This document shows, in pieces, positions 38,961 to 49,087 of a DNA stretch of 64,000 bases. The notes beneath the pieces were generated by a model, which did no database searches, was not told the DNA's origin, and saw only the letters and a program-made list of their open reading frames with translations. The stretch comes from an uncultured Clostridia bacterium (GTDB lineage Bacteria > Bacillota > Clostridia > TANB77 > CAG-508), in contig CALXMH010000004.1 of NCBI GenBank assembly GCA_944389425.1, forward strand, positions 32,001 to 96,000, given 5' to 3'. The position numbers and the translations under genes are program-made. How positions within the stretch are numbered: the first letter of the stretch is position 1; each line of letters starts with the position of its first letter.

Positions 38961-39081
38961 AATTATTCACTATTCATTATTCATTAATTTGAGAAAGTAT
39001 CCGTATAGGGTTAGTAGTTTTTGGAGATAATATGATAAGATAGTAAAAATAAAAAAACAAATGAAAGAAGGAATGAAGAAA

Positions 39082-40443
39082 ATGCAAGAAAAGAAATTAA
39101 AATCAAAAATATTAGAAAACAGAAGAAGTAAAAACGGAATAACACTAATAGCATTAGTAATAACGATAATAGTGCTATTAATCTTAGCAGGAGTAGCACT
39201 AGCTACTTTAACAGGGCAAGAAAATATAATAGGAAATGCCGAAAACGCAGTAGGCAAGTACAACAATAGTGTAGCAGGTGAGCAACAATTCTTAAATGAA
39301 ATAGAGAAATACTTTCAAAACTACCTAGAAGGAGGAAACGGAGACAATCCACCAACACCACCAGAACCAACAGGACCAGTAGACTCAAATGGACTAGCTA
39401 AAGAAAACACAACAATAAAGCCAGACAAAAACAGTGATGTGCAAATAATAATACCAGCAGGATTTGCACCAGCAATATTAGCCACAGGAACAACACAAAG
39501 CTTGCCAGGACAAAATGGAAGTGTAAAAGAAATAATGCCATATGAACAATGGAATAGCATAACAGTAGAAGATATAAACAAAGGAATAGTAATAGTAGAC
39601 AATGCCATAACATACGATGGAGGAAATCCAACCGGAACAACACCAGACTTTAACGAATACGTATGGATACCTATACCAGATATTAGCGAGTTCAAAAGAA
39701 TTGCATGGATAACTCCGTCTACATGGGATGGAAATGGAAATTGGATTGATGGGAGTAATACAACGATTAAACATCCAATTTCAGATGAGGAGATAGCAAA
39801 TTATTATTGGGAAGACACAACAACAATAGAATATATGAATATGAAAAATAGTATAGAATATTATAAAGGATTTTATATTGGAAGATACGAAGCAAGCAAC
39901 AATGGTAAAAATATAACACAAAGTAAACGTAATCAATCTCCATGGACAGAAGTTGATTTAACCGCAGCAAAAGAAAGCTGTTCGGATAGCACAATGGACA
40001 ATATACATTTGATGTATGGGGTAGAATGGGATACCACATTAAACTGGTTATTAGAAAGTAAAGCAATTATATCATCATCAATAGAAAAAACAGAAAAAAT
40101 AATTGAATTATCAGACATTCAGACTAATAGCAGTAGTTGGGGAAATTATTATAATTCTATAGGAAATGCGATGACAGAACCATGGGAAGCTAAAAAGGTA
40201 CAAAATACAGGAGCTAGCGAATATTGGAAAGTGAATAATATATATGATTTAGCAGGAAATGTATGGGAATTGACACAAGAAACATATATATCTTGGGTTA
40301 ATAGAGCAGTTATTAGGGCAGGCTCAAGTAATAATGCTGACGAACATCCAGTATCTTACAGAGGCTCAATGTCTCAGAGCTCATCTACAATTGGATTCCG
40401 TTGCAGTTTTTTTATAGCACTGGACACTGGTAGCGATGAATAA
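39082..40443 (+). CDS. Pilin-like protein with FGE/C-type-lectin-like C-terminus (possible second DGR target)
   Basis: About 453 residues. Prepilin-like N-terminus with no frame break (SKNGITLIALVITIIVLLILAGVALATL, TGQENIIGNAENAV), a Pro-rich linker (PPTPPEPTGP), then an FGE-sulfatase-like domain (YVWIPIPDISEF, YKGFYIGRYEAS, NIYDLAGNVWELTQE, RAGSSNNADEHPVSYRG, TIGFRCSFFIAL). The last ~40 residues have the RAGS...GFR layout of DGR variable regions and are rich in Ser at sites where template Asn codons would be expected. The TR at 13883 does not match it. ATG 39082 has AAGGA; ATG 39061 is possible. Confidence 0.8.
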   Translation: MQEKKLKSKILENRRSKNGITLIALVITIIVLLILAGVALATLTGQENIIGNAENAVGKYNNSVAGEQQFLNEIEKYFQNYLEGGNGDNPPTPPEPTGPVDSNGLAKENTTIKPDKNSDVQIIIPAGFAPAILATGTTQSLPGQNGSVKEIMPYEQWNSITVEDINKGIVIVDNAITYDGGNPTGTTPDFNEYVWIPIPDISEFKRIAWITPSTWDGNGNWIDGSNTTIKHPISDEEIANYYWEDTTTIEYMNMKNSIEYYKGFYIGRYEASNNGKNITQSKRNQSPWTEVDLTAAKESCSDSTMDNIHLMYGVEWDTTLNWLLESKAIISSSIEKTEKIIELSDIQTNSSSWGNYYNSIGNAMTEPWEAKKVQNTGASEYWKVNNIYDLAGNVWELTQETYISWVNRAVIRAGSSNNADEHPVSYRGSMSQSSSTIGFRCSFFIALDTGSDE

Positions 40444-40480
40444 GGCAAGACTCTTGCCAGAGTTTATAGATTAATCTGAA

Positions 40481-40528
40481 TAGCGGATAATGGATTTGCG
40501 CGTATGAGTAGCGAAAATTCATTATCCA
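40481..40528 (+). terminator. Terminator after the second pilin-like gene
   Basis: GGATAATGGATTT / AAAATTCATTATCC followed by ATTTTTTT. Confidence 0.85.
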
Positions 40529-40853
40529 TTTTTTTGTATTCTCAATTTATGATAGAATAAAAAAGTTTACACTAATATACAATTTAAAACAAGTACGAAA
40601 AATGTCGAAACTTGCGATGAAAAGTGGGGTTCAAAGTATTTACTTTTGAAAAATTATATAGTAAAATTAAAAGCATATTAATTTCGAAATGCAACTTAGA
40701 GAAGACAGAATTGGTCATTGGCGTATCAGCCAAAATTATCAAATTGATTATAAAAAATAATAACAGGAGGTGATTTTTATACTGTGGGACGAGTATTTGC
40801 AAAAGTATTGATATGAAAGCAATTTTAATGTAAAATAGGAGGTAGAAAAACAA
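40529..40853. other. Mostly gene-free stretch
   Basis: A 49-codon frame opens at GTG 40624 and ends in the AGGAGGTGA at 40766-40773, without its own ribosome site. Support as a gene is weak. Nothing else is clear. Confidence 0.2.
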
Positions 40854-41744
40854 TTGGAACAAGAAGAAAAAATTAATAAACCAAAGAGTGATGTAATATT
40901 TAAGAATTTATTTTCAAAAGTTGGAAATGAAGATTTACTAAAAGAATTTTTAGAAGAGATACTAGGAATGAAAATAAATAAAATAGAAATACAAAAGGAA
41001 GTAGAAGTAAGTAAAAGTCATGAGAAAGAAAAATGTGGAAGATTAGATTTAAGAGTAAAAATAAACGAAAATGAAATAGTAGTAATAGAAATGCAATTAC
41101 AAGACAAATGTAAAATGGATAAAAGAGCAATGTATTATGCAAGCAAAATAATGGCAGGCAGTTTAGAAGTAGGACAAACATATAATCAAATAAAAAATAT
41201 GTATGTAATAAGCATACTAAACTATAACATGCTAGAAACAGAAGAATATAATACAGATACAGTAATAGTAGATAGTAAATACAGAAAATTTATAGTAATA
41301 GATGGAATAAAATTTTATTTTATAGAATTACCAAAATTCAGAGAGCAGGTAAAAGTACCAAAAACGAAATTAGAGGAATGGTTAACATTTATAGATTATG
41401 AAGATAGGGAGATGGTGAATATGGCAATAGCACAAAATAAATTAGTAGAGAAAGCACAAAAAGAATATGAATACTTAACAGGAGATGAAGCAACAAAAAG
41501 GTGGCAATTTTTAAGAGAAAAAGCGATATTAGATGAAAGAGCAGCATACATTAATGGAAAAACAAAAGGGAAGGAAGAAGGCGAAATAGTTGGAGAAGCT
41601 CGTGGAAGAATAATTGGAGAAAAAGATGGAAGAATAAAAACAGCAATAGAGTTGATGAAAAATAATATAAACATTGATATTATAGTAAAGTGTACTGGAT
41701 TAAATAAAAGCGATTTAGAAAAATTGCTTTTGGAAAAAGTATAA
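40854..41744 (+). CDS. Rpn-family PD-(D/E)XK nuclease
   Basis: 296 residues of the PDDEXK_2 / Rpn (recombination-promoting nuclease, YhgA-like) family. KPKSDVIFKNLFSK start, then GRLDLRVKINENEIVVIEMQ holding the D...E-x-Q catalytic core, and a C-terminal Glu/Gly/Arg-rich helix (GKEEGEIVGEARGRIIGEKDGRIK). TTG start 11 bases after GGAGG. Such genes are often mobile or multi-copy. Confidence 0.88.
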   Translation: MEQEEKINKPKSDVIFKNLFSKVGNEDLLKEFLEEILGMKINKIEIQKEVEVSKSHEKEKCGRLDLRVKINENEIVVIEMQLQDKCKMDKRAMYYASKIMAGSLEVGQTYNQIKNMYVISILNYNMLETEEYNTDTVIVDSKYRKFIVIDGIKFYFIELPKFREQVKVPKTKLEEWLTFIDYEDREMVNMAIAQNKLVEKAQKEYEYLTGDEATKRWQFLREKAILDERAAYINGKTKGKEEGEIVGEARGRIIGEKDGRIKTAIELMKNNINIDIIVKCTGLNKSDLEKLLLEKV

Positions 41745-41874
41745 ACAAATTTAATTCCTTTACTTATTTGAGCTTTTTTGTATTTTTTGTTCATATTTTG
41801 TTGACAATATAAATTAATAAATATACAATAATATTAATTTATATTCTAAAGATTAAATAAGGGGGAATTAAAAA

Positions 41875-43461
41875 TTGAAGAGGCAGAGTGGAATTAATAT
41901 GGTTGCGGTTATTATAGGTGTTGTTATTGGACTTATAATAGTTGCGGTTGGTGGATTTTTGATTTTGTCTAATGGGAATGATGAGCCTACTGTGCCACCT
42001 GTAACAGATGAGCAACCTATGGAAGATAATGAGATTACTGAGGATGAAAAATTACCAATTGAAAATTATTTGGAGAAAATTGCTTATGTTGCAATTAATG
42101 GAGAGCTAGCAAATTCTACTGGTGCTACTGGAACAGAGACTAGTACTATTTCACAAGAGCAAGCTATGATTTATATGGCTACTATGGATTTAGAGCCAGA
42201 GGGAATTAGTGGTGGTAATTTAAATAATACTAATACAATTAATAATAATGGAAATAATAATTTGCCAAATATGAATTTGTCAAATGCTAATAATATTACA
42301 AATAATTCACTTTCAAATATACCAGTTACAAATACATTAAATACAAATATTGTAGGAAATACAATAGATAATACATTAACAAATGTAGGAGGAAATACTT
42401 TGACTCCTCAAAATACATGGCCATATTCAGAGGAAACTATACAAGATGCACTTTTTGAGATTTTTGGGCAACAATTAGAAAATTTATCACAAATCTTACA
42501 AACTACACCTATTGAGGACAATATTGTTCTACCAAGGATTATTCAAATAGAAGATATGACCAAAAGCAATGGTATATATACAGTTGTATATACTGCATGT
42601 TTACCAACAGCAGAGGATATACAAAATGGTACAAATATATATGGTTTAACACAATATTCAATTCAAGTTAAGTTTGAAAAAAATGATAATCCATTATACA
42701 GTGATTACAGATTATCAACTATGAATATTGTAAGTGAAACTACACCTATTGCATACCATATATCTTATGTAGACGGAAAATATGGAGTTATAGATAATAA
42801 TGGAATTGTTATTATAGAAGCTAAATATTCAAGAGTTGTGCTTCCAAATAGCTATGTAGGATTATTTATATGCTATACAGATGATGTTACACCACCAGTA
42901 TTTTTAAATGAAAGAGGTGTTACACAATTTAAAGATTATGATAGTGCAAGCCTAATTCAGGCAACATCAGATTCAGAAGCTACATGGAATGAAGATAATA
43001 TAATATTAGTTCAAAAAGATGGATTCTATGGTGCAGTAGATTATAAAGGACAAGTTATATATGATGTAGAATATCAAGCAATAGAACCACTTGGATATGA
43101 AAGAGAAAAACTAGTATTAACAAAAGATGGAGCACAAGCATTAGCAGATACACATGGAAATATTTTATCAGATTTTGCTTATACTGAAATAGGAATTCTA
43201 GGAGTAGATTTTGATTCAACTGTTTTAGTAACACCTACTAGAACTCAAGAACAAGTAATAGAAATGATGCAACAAAATGACTATATAATAGGACAATCAG
43301 CAGCAGGAACATATACAATACTTGAAACAAAAAGTGCAAATGAACCAGTTCCTGCGATCATGAATACAAATGCCAAAGAGTATCAAATGACAATAGGAAC
43401 ATGGCAATTAGCATTATTAGATAATGTAATACCGGTATATGTAAAACAAGTACAACAATAA
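41875..43461 (+). CDS. Membrane-anchored WG-repeat protein
   Basis: 528 residues. One N-terminal membrane helix (AVIIGVVIGLIIVAVGGFLIL), an acidic and then Asn/Thr-rich linker (~residues 30-180), and an extracellular part with WG-type repeats (GKYGVIDNNGIVIIEAKYSRV, DGFYGAVDYKGQVIYDVEYQAI). TTG start with GGGGGA. Function unknown. Confidence 0.75.
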   Translation: MKRQSGINMVAVIIGVVIGLIIVAVGGFLILSNGNDEPTVPPVTDEQPMEDNEITEDEKLPIENYLEKIAYVAINGELANSTGATGTETSTISQEQAMIYMATMDLEPEGISGGNLNNTNTINNNGNNNLPNMNLSNANNITNNSLSNIPVTNTLNTNIVGNTIDNTLTNVGGNTLTPQNTWPYSEETIQDALFEIFGQQLENLSQILQTTPIEDNIVLPRIIQIEDMTKSNGIYTVVYTACLPTAEDIQNGTNIYGLTQYSIQVKFEKNDNPLYSDYRLSTMNIVSETTPIAYHISYVDGKYGVIDNNGIVIIEAKYSRVVLPNSYVGLFICYTDDVTPPVFLNERGVTQFKDYDSASLIQATSDSEATWNEDNIILVQKDGFYGAVDYKGQVIYDVEYQAIEPLGYEREKLVLTKDGAQALADTHGNILSDFAYTEIGILGVDFDSTVLVTPTRTQEQVIEMMQQNDYIIGQSAAGTYTILETKSANEPVPAIMNTNAKEYQMTIGTWQLALLDNVIPVYVKQVQQ

Positions 43462-43474
43462 TAAAAAGAAGGGA

Positions 43475-43515
43475 ACTATTTATATAAAACAAATATAAAT
43501 AGTTCTTTTTTACTT
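43475..43515 (+). terminator. Terminator
   Basis: GAACTATTTATAT / ATATAAATAGTTC followed by TTTTTT. Confidence 0.9.
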
Positions 43516-43655
43516 TAAATAGATATGTAAAGGCTATAAGCATAATTAGAGAGAATGTTCCTTGCAAAAAAATAAAAAACAAAGAGATGTATAGAAAACA
43601 GAAGAAAATAAAGAAAAATGAGGAATAAACACTACAAAATGTTAAAATTTAACGT

Positions 43656-43683
43656 TTGAAAAGTTGGAAAAAGAAGGTATAAT
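43656..43683 (+). promoter_or_regulatory. Promoter of the ctsR operon
   Basis: TTGAAA (43656-43661), 16-base spacer, TATAAT (43678-43683). Confidence 0.8.
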
Positions 43684-43694
43684 AATACACGAAA

Positions 43695-43711
43695 GGTCAA
43701 AGAAAGTCAAA
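43695..43711 (+). promoter_or_regulatory. CtsR operator
   Basis: GGTCAAA-GAA-AGTCAAA, the tandem heptad recognised by CtsR, directly downstream of the -10 box, with a further GTCAAA just after. It indicates autorepression of ctsR-mcsA-mcsB-clpC. Confidence 0.93.
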
Positions 43712-43731
43712 GTCAAAACGAGGTGGTAAAA

Positions 43732-44182
43732 TTGAGAATCTCAGATACAATAGAAGAATTTATTAAAAGCTTATTTAATGATGATGATTTTATAGAAATA
43801 CAAAGGAATGAACTTGCAGAGTATTTTAATTGCGTGCCTTCACAAATTAATTATGTAATATCTACAAGATTTAGCCCAAGTCAGCGGATATTATGTAGAA
43901 AGTAAGAGGGGCGGAGGAGGTTATATTAAAATTAAAAAAATTAATATAACAAAAAGCAATTATTTAATGCATATAATTACTAGTATTGGAGAGAAAATAA
44001 GTAGTAATGAGGTAGATATTTTTATTAGCAATTTTATATCTTATAATATAATTACAGAAAAAGAAGCTAAGCTTTTAAAAGTTGCAACAAGCGATAATGT
44101 GCTTACTCTTAGCACAGATGTTAAAGACAAAATAAGAGCAAATATATTTAAAAATATGCTACTTAATTTAGTAGATGATTAA
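43732..44182 (+). CDS. ctsR: Heat-shock repressor CtsR, CGG +1 frameshift
   Basis: About 149 residues. [14 protein letters not shown] and the HTH region ([27 protein letters not shown]) are followed by CGG 43885-43887. Reading GGA gives [16 protein letters not shown], the invariant winged-helix beta-hairpin of CtsR, then the C-terminal domain to 44182. The zero frame stops seven codons after CGG and would lack the DNA-contacting wing. TTG 43732 follows GAGGTGG. Since CtsR represses its own operon, shift efficiency would set repressor level. Confidence 0.94.
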
Positions 44183-44199
44183 AAAGGAGTTGATTTATT

Positions 44200-44745
44200 A
44201 TGTTATGTCAAAATTGTAATCAAAATGAAGCAAATGTTAGATATACACAAATTATAAATGGGGAAAAAAAGGAAATGTTCCTTTGTGAGGAATGTAGCAG
44301 AAAACTTGGATTAGATAATATGGATTTAAGCTTACCAATTGATTTTTCAAGCTTTTTCGGCGATTTGTTAGGTGAATATGAAAATAGTTTTATGCCATTA
44401 TTACAAGAACCACAAGAATTAAGATGTGATAAGTGTAATATGACATATAGTGAATTTATGAATCTTGGCAAATTTGGATGTGACAATTGCTATAACGCTT
44501 TTTCTGGTAGAATAGATCCTATTTTAAAAAGACTTCAAGGAAGTAATAGATATACTGGAAGAAAAGCACAAATGAATGAAGCAAATGAGCATAAAGTAAG
44601 TGAAGAGAATAAGCCAAAACAAAATCCAAAAAAAGATAAATTATCTAAACTAAAAGCCGAACTTAAACAATTAGTTGCAGAAGAAAAGTATGAAGAAGCA
44701 GCAAAAGTTAGAGACGAAATTAAAAAATTGGAGGTGCAAGAATAA
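44200..44745 (+). CDS. mcsA: McsA, activator of McsB
   Basis: 181 residues. Zinc-binding CxxC pairs (CQNCNQNEA, CEEC, CDKC, CDNC) and a C-terminal UVR motif (LKAELKQLVAEEKYEEAAKVRDEIKKLE). Its stop codon abuts the mcsB start. Confidence 0.93.
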   Translation: MLCQNCNQNEANVRYTQIINGEKKEMFLCEECSRKLGLDNMDLSLPIDFSSFFGDLLGEYENSFMPLLQEPQELRCDKCNMTYSEFMNLGKFGCDNCYNAFSGRIDPILKRLQGSNRYTGRKAQMNEANEHKVSEENKPKQNPKKDKLSKLKAELKQLVAEEKYEEAAKVRDEIKKLEVQE

Positions 44746-45764
44746 TGATAAATTGGTATTTACAATCTGGAAAGGATTCTGATGTAGTAACAAGTACAAG
44801 AATTAGAATTGCAAGAAATATAAAGAATTGTAAATTTGATATTATAGCATCTAAGCAAGAAAAAGAAAACATATTAAATAAAATAGAAGAAATTGCACCT
44901 AAAATAGGATATGGACTAAAATTTATAAGACTAAAAGACATAGATGATTTAACGAAATTAAGCTTAATAGAAAAACATTTAATTAGTCCAGATTTTGCAG
45001 TAGATAAACAAGAGGAAGGAGCTATTTTAATAAATAATGATGAAAATATATGCATAATGATAAATGAAGAAGACCATATACGTTTACAAGTTTTTGCATC
45101 AGGACTAGAATTAGATAATTTATTGAATTTAGCAGAAGAAATTGAAGGTACAATAGGGAAAATTTTAAATTATGCATATAGTGATAAATATGGATATTTA
45201 ACAGAATGTCCAACTAATGTTGGCACAGGTATGAGAGCGTCTGTAATGGTGCATTTACCTGCACTTACAGCAACAGGAAATATAAACAAAGTTTTAGAAG
45301 TTGTTAATGATTTTGGAATGAATATTAGAGGATTATACGGAGAAGGTAGTGATACCCAAGGAAATGTTTATCAAATTTCTAATAAACAATCTCTTGGAAT
45401 CTCTGAAAAAGAAATTGTTAATAATTTAAAATTAATAACAAATAAAATTATTGAACAAGAAAGAACAGCAAGAAAATACCTAGCAAAAAGATCAATAGAA
45501 CTAGAAGATAGACTATATAGAGCATATGGTATTTTAACAAATTGCAGGAAAATTAGTTCAGATGAAGCAAAAAAATTACTATCAGATGTTAAATTAGGTA
45601 CAGATTTGGGAATAATTAAAGAGATGAATGATTTAAAGGTAAATAAACTAGACCTTTATACAAAACCTGCAAATTTACAACTATACCTAGGACAAACATT
45701 AAATGAAAATGAAAGAGATATTGAAAGGGCAGAAGTTATAAAGAAAATAATAAATGAAGATTAA
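44745..45764 (+). CDS. mcsB: Protein arginine kinase McsB
   Basis: 339 residues with the guanido-kinase catalytic domain (VVTSTRIRIARNI, LTECPTNVGTGMRASVMVHLPAL with the active Cys, IRGLYGEGSD). It marks proteins with phospho-arginine for ClpCP. Confidence 0.95.
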   Translation: MINWYLQSGKDSDVVTSTRIRIARNIKNCKFDIIASKQEKENILNKIEEIAPKIGYGLKFIRLKDIDDLTKLSLIEKHLISPDFAVDKQEEGAILINNDENICIMINEEDHIRLQVFASGLELDNLLNLAEEIEGTIGKILNYAYSDKYGYLTECPTNVGTGMRASVMVHLPALTATGNINKVLEVVNDFGMNIRGLYGEGSDTQGNVYQISNKQSLGISEKEIVNNLKLITNKIIEQERTARKYLAKRSIELEDRLYRAYGILTNCRKISSDEAKKLLSDVKLGTDLGIIKEMNDLKVNKLDLYTKPANLQLYLGQTLNENERDIERAEVIKKIINED

Positions 45765-45781
45765 AAAGGAGGTAAATAAAA

Positions 45782-48238
45782 ATGTATTATAAATTCACAA
45801 GTAGAGCACAAAAAGCATTAGAAATGGCCGATGAAATAGCAGTAGAGTTAGGACATAATTACGTTGGAACAGAACATATCTTATATGGTTTAGCCAAAGA
45901 AGGCTCAGGAGTTGCAAGTAAGGTATTAGAAGAACAAAATATTACAGCAGATGATATATTAGTAAAAATCGAAGAACTAATAGGAAGAGAAGAAAACCAA
46001 GGACAAGGAACACTTGGCTTTACACCACGTACAAAAAGAGTTATAGAAAATTCATTTAGAGAGGCTAAAAGATTAGGTTCAGATTATATTGGAACAGAAC
46101 ATTTACTTATAGGACTTTTAAGAGAAGGAGATAGTGTAGCTGTAAGAATATTATTAGATTTAGACTTGAACATAGAAAAACTTTATACAGAAATAATAAA
46201 AGTTTTAAATGAATATGATGGCTCAAATACTAATGAAAAATCTTCAAAAGAAAAAACACATACAAGCTTTAATTCAACACCTACTTTAAATCAATTTGGA
46301 AACGATTTAACAAAACAAGCAGAAGAAGGAAGGTTAGATCCTGTTATAGGAAGAAAGAGTGAAACAGAAAGAGTTGTACAAATTTTATCTAGAAGAACTA
46401 AAAATAATCCTTGTTTAATAGGTGAACCAGGAGTTGGTAAAACAGCAGTTGTTGAAGGATTAGCTGAAAAAATAATATCAGGGAATGTGCCTGAAATACT
46501 TAAAAATAAAAGAGTTGTAAGTATAGATATTTCATCAATGGTGGCAGGAGCAAAATATAGAGGAGATTTTGAGGAAAGAATAAAAAAATCTCTAAATGAA
46601 GCTAAAAAGGCAGGAGATGTAATTCTATTTATAGACGAAATTCATACAATAGTTGGAGCAGGCTCAGCAGAAGGCGCAATAGATGCAGCCAATATTTTAA
46701 AACCGCTTTTGGCAAGAGGTGAAATACAAGTAATTGGTGCAACAACATTAAATGAATACAGAAAATATATAGAAAAAGATAGTGCACTAGAAAGAAGATT
46801 TCAACCAATAATGGTAAGTGAGCCAAGTAGTGAAGATACTATACAAATTTTAAAAGGAATAAGAGATAAATATGAAGCACATCATAATGTTAAAATAAGT
46901 GATGAAGCAATAAAACAAGCAGTTGAACTATCTGTAAGATATATAAATGATAGATTTTTACCAGATAAGGCAATAGATGTAATAGATGAGGCATCATCAA
47001 GAGCAAGACTCGCAAGTTACACTGAGCCAGAAAAATTAAAGAAATTAGAAGAAGATTTGCAAGCAATAGCAAAAGAAAAAGAAGAAGCAATAGCAGTACA
47101 AGATTTTGAAAAAGCAGCAGTATTAAGAGATAAAGAAAGAACAGAAAAAGAAAAGATAGAAAAAGAAAGAGAAAAATGGAAAGAAAAAAGTTCTAAAAAA
47201 GTAATTAATATAACAGAAGAAGATATAGCAAATGTTATATCAAACTGGACAGGAATACCAGCAACTAAAATTAGCCAAACAGAAAATGAAAAACTAAAAA
47301 AACTAGAAGAAACACTTCATAAAAGAGTAATTGGACAAGAAGAAGCAGTTACCGCAGTTTCAAAAGCTATAAGAAGAGGTAGAGTAGGACTAAAAGACCC
47401 AAAAAGACCAATTGGTTCATTCTTGTTTTTAGGACCAACAGGTGTTGGTAAAACAGAACTTTCAAAAGCATTAGCAGAAGCTATGTTTGGAAATGAAGAT
47501 TCTATGATAAGAGTAGATATGTCTGAATTTATGGAAGGACATTCTGTATCTAAACTTATAGGATCACCTCCTGGATATGTTGGATATGATGAAGGAGGAG
47601 GCTTAACAGAAAAAATAAGAAGAAAACCATATTCTGTATTATTATTTGATGAAATAGAAAAAGCACATCCAGATGTTATGAACATATTACTACAAATACT
47701 AGAAGATGGTAGATTAACAGATGCTAGTGGCAGAACAGTAGATTTTAAAAATTCTGTAATTATAATGACATCAAATGTTGGAGCAAGATTAATTGCAGAA
47801 AATAAAACACTAGGATTTGGAGTACCAGATAACAATAAAGAAAAAGAAGAATTAAACAAATATGAAGAAACAAAAAAACAAGTAATGGCGGAATTAAAGA
47901 AAACATTTAGACCAGAATTTATAAACAGAATTGATGAAATAATAGTATTCCATAAATTAACTAAAACAGAAATAGATCAAATTATAGACTTAATGTTAAA
48001 AGAAACCAAAAAAAGATTAGAAGCACAAGGAATAGAAATTTCACTTGATAAATCTGTAAAAGAATTAATAGCTAAAAAAGGAACAGATGAAGCATATGGA
48101 GCAAGACCTTTAAGAAGAGCAATACAAAGCTACTTAGAAGATAAGCTAGCAGAAGCTATACTAGATGGCAAATTAGTAAAAGGTGTAAAAGCAAAAGTTT
48201 TTGCAAAAGATGATACTATTGAAATAAAAACTAAATAA
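45782..48238 (+). CDS. clpC: AAA+ unfoldase ClpC
   Basis: 818 residues. Two N-terminal Clp repeats, first Walker [14 protein letters not shown] and [14 protein letters not shown]-type coiled coil, second Walker [14 protein letters not shown] with [12 protein letters not shown], and the C-terminal D2 domain. Operates with ClpP and McsB-tagged substrates. AAGGAGG before ATG. Confidence 0.97.
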   Translation: MYYKFTSRAQKALEMADEIAVELGHNYVGTEHILYGLAKEGSGVASKVLEEQNITADDILVKIEELIGREENQGQGTLGFTPRTKRVIENSFREAKRLGSDYIGTEHLLIGLLREGDSVAVRILLDLDLNIEKLYTEIIKVLNEYDGSNTNEKSSKEKTHTSFNSTPTLNQFGNDLTKQAEEGRLDPVIGRKSETERVVQILSRRTKNNPCLIGEPGVGKTAVVEGLAEKIISGNVPEILKNKRVVSIDISSMVAGAKYRGDFEERIKKSLNEAKKAGDVILFIDEIHTIVGAGSAEGAIDAANILKPLLARGEIQVIGATTLNEYRKYIEKDSALERRFQPIMVSEPSSEDTIQILKGIRDKYEAHHNVKISDEAIKQAVELSVRYINDRFLPDKAIDVIDEASSRARLASYTEPEKLKKLEEDLQAIAKEKEEAIAVQDFEKAAVLRDKERTEKEKIEKEREKWKEKSSKKVINITEEDIANVISNWTGIPATKISQTENEKLKKLEETLHKRVIGQEEAVTAVSKAIRRGRVGLKDPKRPIGSFLFLGPTGVGKTELSKALAEAMFGNEDSMIRVDMSEFMEGHSVSKLIGSPPGYVGYDEGGGLTEKIRRKPYSVLLFDEIEKAHPDVMNILLQILEDGRLTDASGRTVDFKNSVIIMTSNVGARLIAENKTLGFGVPDNNKEKEELNKYEETKKQVMAELKKTFRPEFINRIDEIIVFHKLTKTEIDQIIDLMLKETKKRLEAQGIEISLDKSVKELIAKKGTDEAYGARPLRRAIQSYLEDKLAEAILDGKLVKGVKAKVFAKDDTIEIKTK

Positions 48239-48918
48239 CACTCTTTGCCTTTACAATAATCCTTCCACCAGTAAGATTATTACAAGTAAGTAAAGTAAGT
48301 TCCTTATCATTAGGACTAGACGGTAATGTGCAGGAAATATCGTTTATATTGGTTTCATACTTATCAAAAACGATGTATTTCTGCATTATGCCGATTACTA
48401 GAATATAGCTCAATTTCATCATTAATATTTAATTTAGATAAATTACCAAAAAAACGATTATCATTATAATTATGAGCTGCAATACAAAGATTGCCAATTT
48501 CATTAGCAGAAGGACCAGAAAATCTACATGGAGCAATTTTAAGTAATTCATCATCTATTTTAGAAAGTATTGGATAACTAATTTTTATTTTATCTATTTT
48601 AATAATACCAATTATAGAAAAGATATCGTCTTGAACTACTTTATTTTCTTGAATAGTATTGTTTGAGTAAAGTTTAGAAATATCGTAATTATTATATAAA
48701 CTACTATACATGTTAGATTTTTTATAATCTATGTAAGCAGAATAGCTCATATAAATAAAAGAAGAAAAAAGAATAGTTATAGAAACAAAAAACAAAATAA
48801 TAAATATATATTTTTTATTACTTTTTAAATTAGAAGTATTAGAATTTTCTACAACTAATTCATTGGCAATATTAAATTTATCTTTACCATTATACTTTGA
48901 AATTAATATCTGATTCAT
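48231..48918 (-). CDS. Sortase (class D-like), CGG +1 frameshift
   Basis: Membrane-anchored transpeptidase, about 228 residues. N-terminal membrane helix (YIFIILFFVSITILFSSFIYMSYSA, in part), then IGIIKIDKIKISYPIL, catalytic His in CIAAHNYNDNRFFGNL, and ELYSSN. CGG (minus, 48393-48391) follows. Reading GGC gives GIMQKYIVFDKYETNI ... ELTLLTCNNLTGGRIIVKAK with the catalytic Cys (TLLTC) and Arg. Without the shift Cys and Arg are lost. The 3' end overlaps the clpC stop by 8 bases. The LPHAG protein at 33636 is a possible substrate. Confidence 0.9.
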
Positions 48919-49009
48919 AAAAATATTTTTTGCAAAATTCTACAAATATATACATGATTAAATATAATAAAAAAATGTGTTCATTGTGTAAATTTTAGAA
49001 AAAAGGTAT

Positions 49010-49035
49010 TGACAAAAAAGTGTAATGGTTATAAT
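49010..49035 (+). promoter_or_regulatory. Promoter of the hrcA-dnaK operon
   Basis: TTGACA (49010-49015) followed by overlapping TATAAT-like boxes (TTATAATATAAT) at 15-20 base spacing. Confidence 0.7.
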
Positions 49036-49046
49036 ATAATATGCAG

Positions 49047-49073
49047 TTAGCACTCGTAAAAGCAAAGTGCTAA
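49047..49073 (+). promoter_or_regulatory. CIRCE operator
   Basis: TTAGCACTC-N9-aAGTGCTAA, one mismatch from the HrcA-binding consensus, 15 bases before hrcA. Confidence 0.96.
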
Positions 49074-49087
49074 AAGAGGTGATTTAA

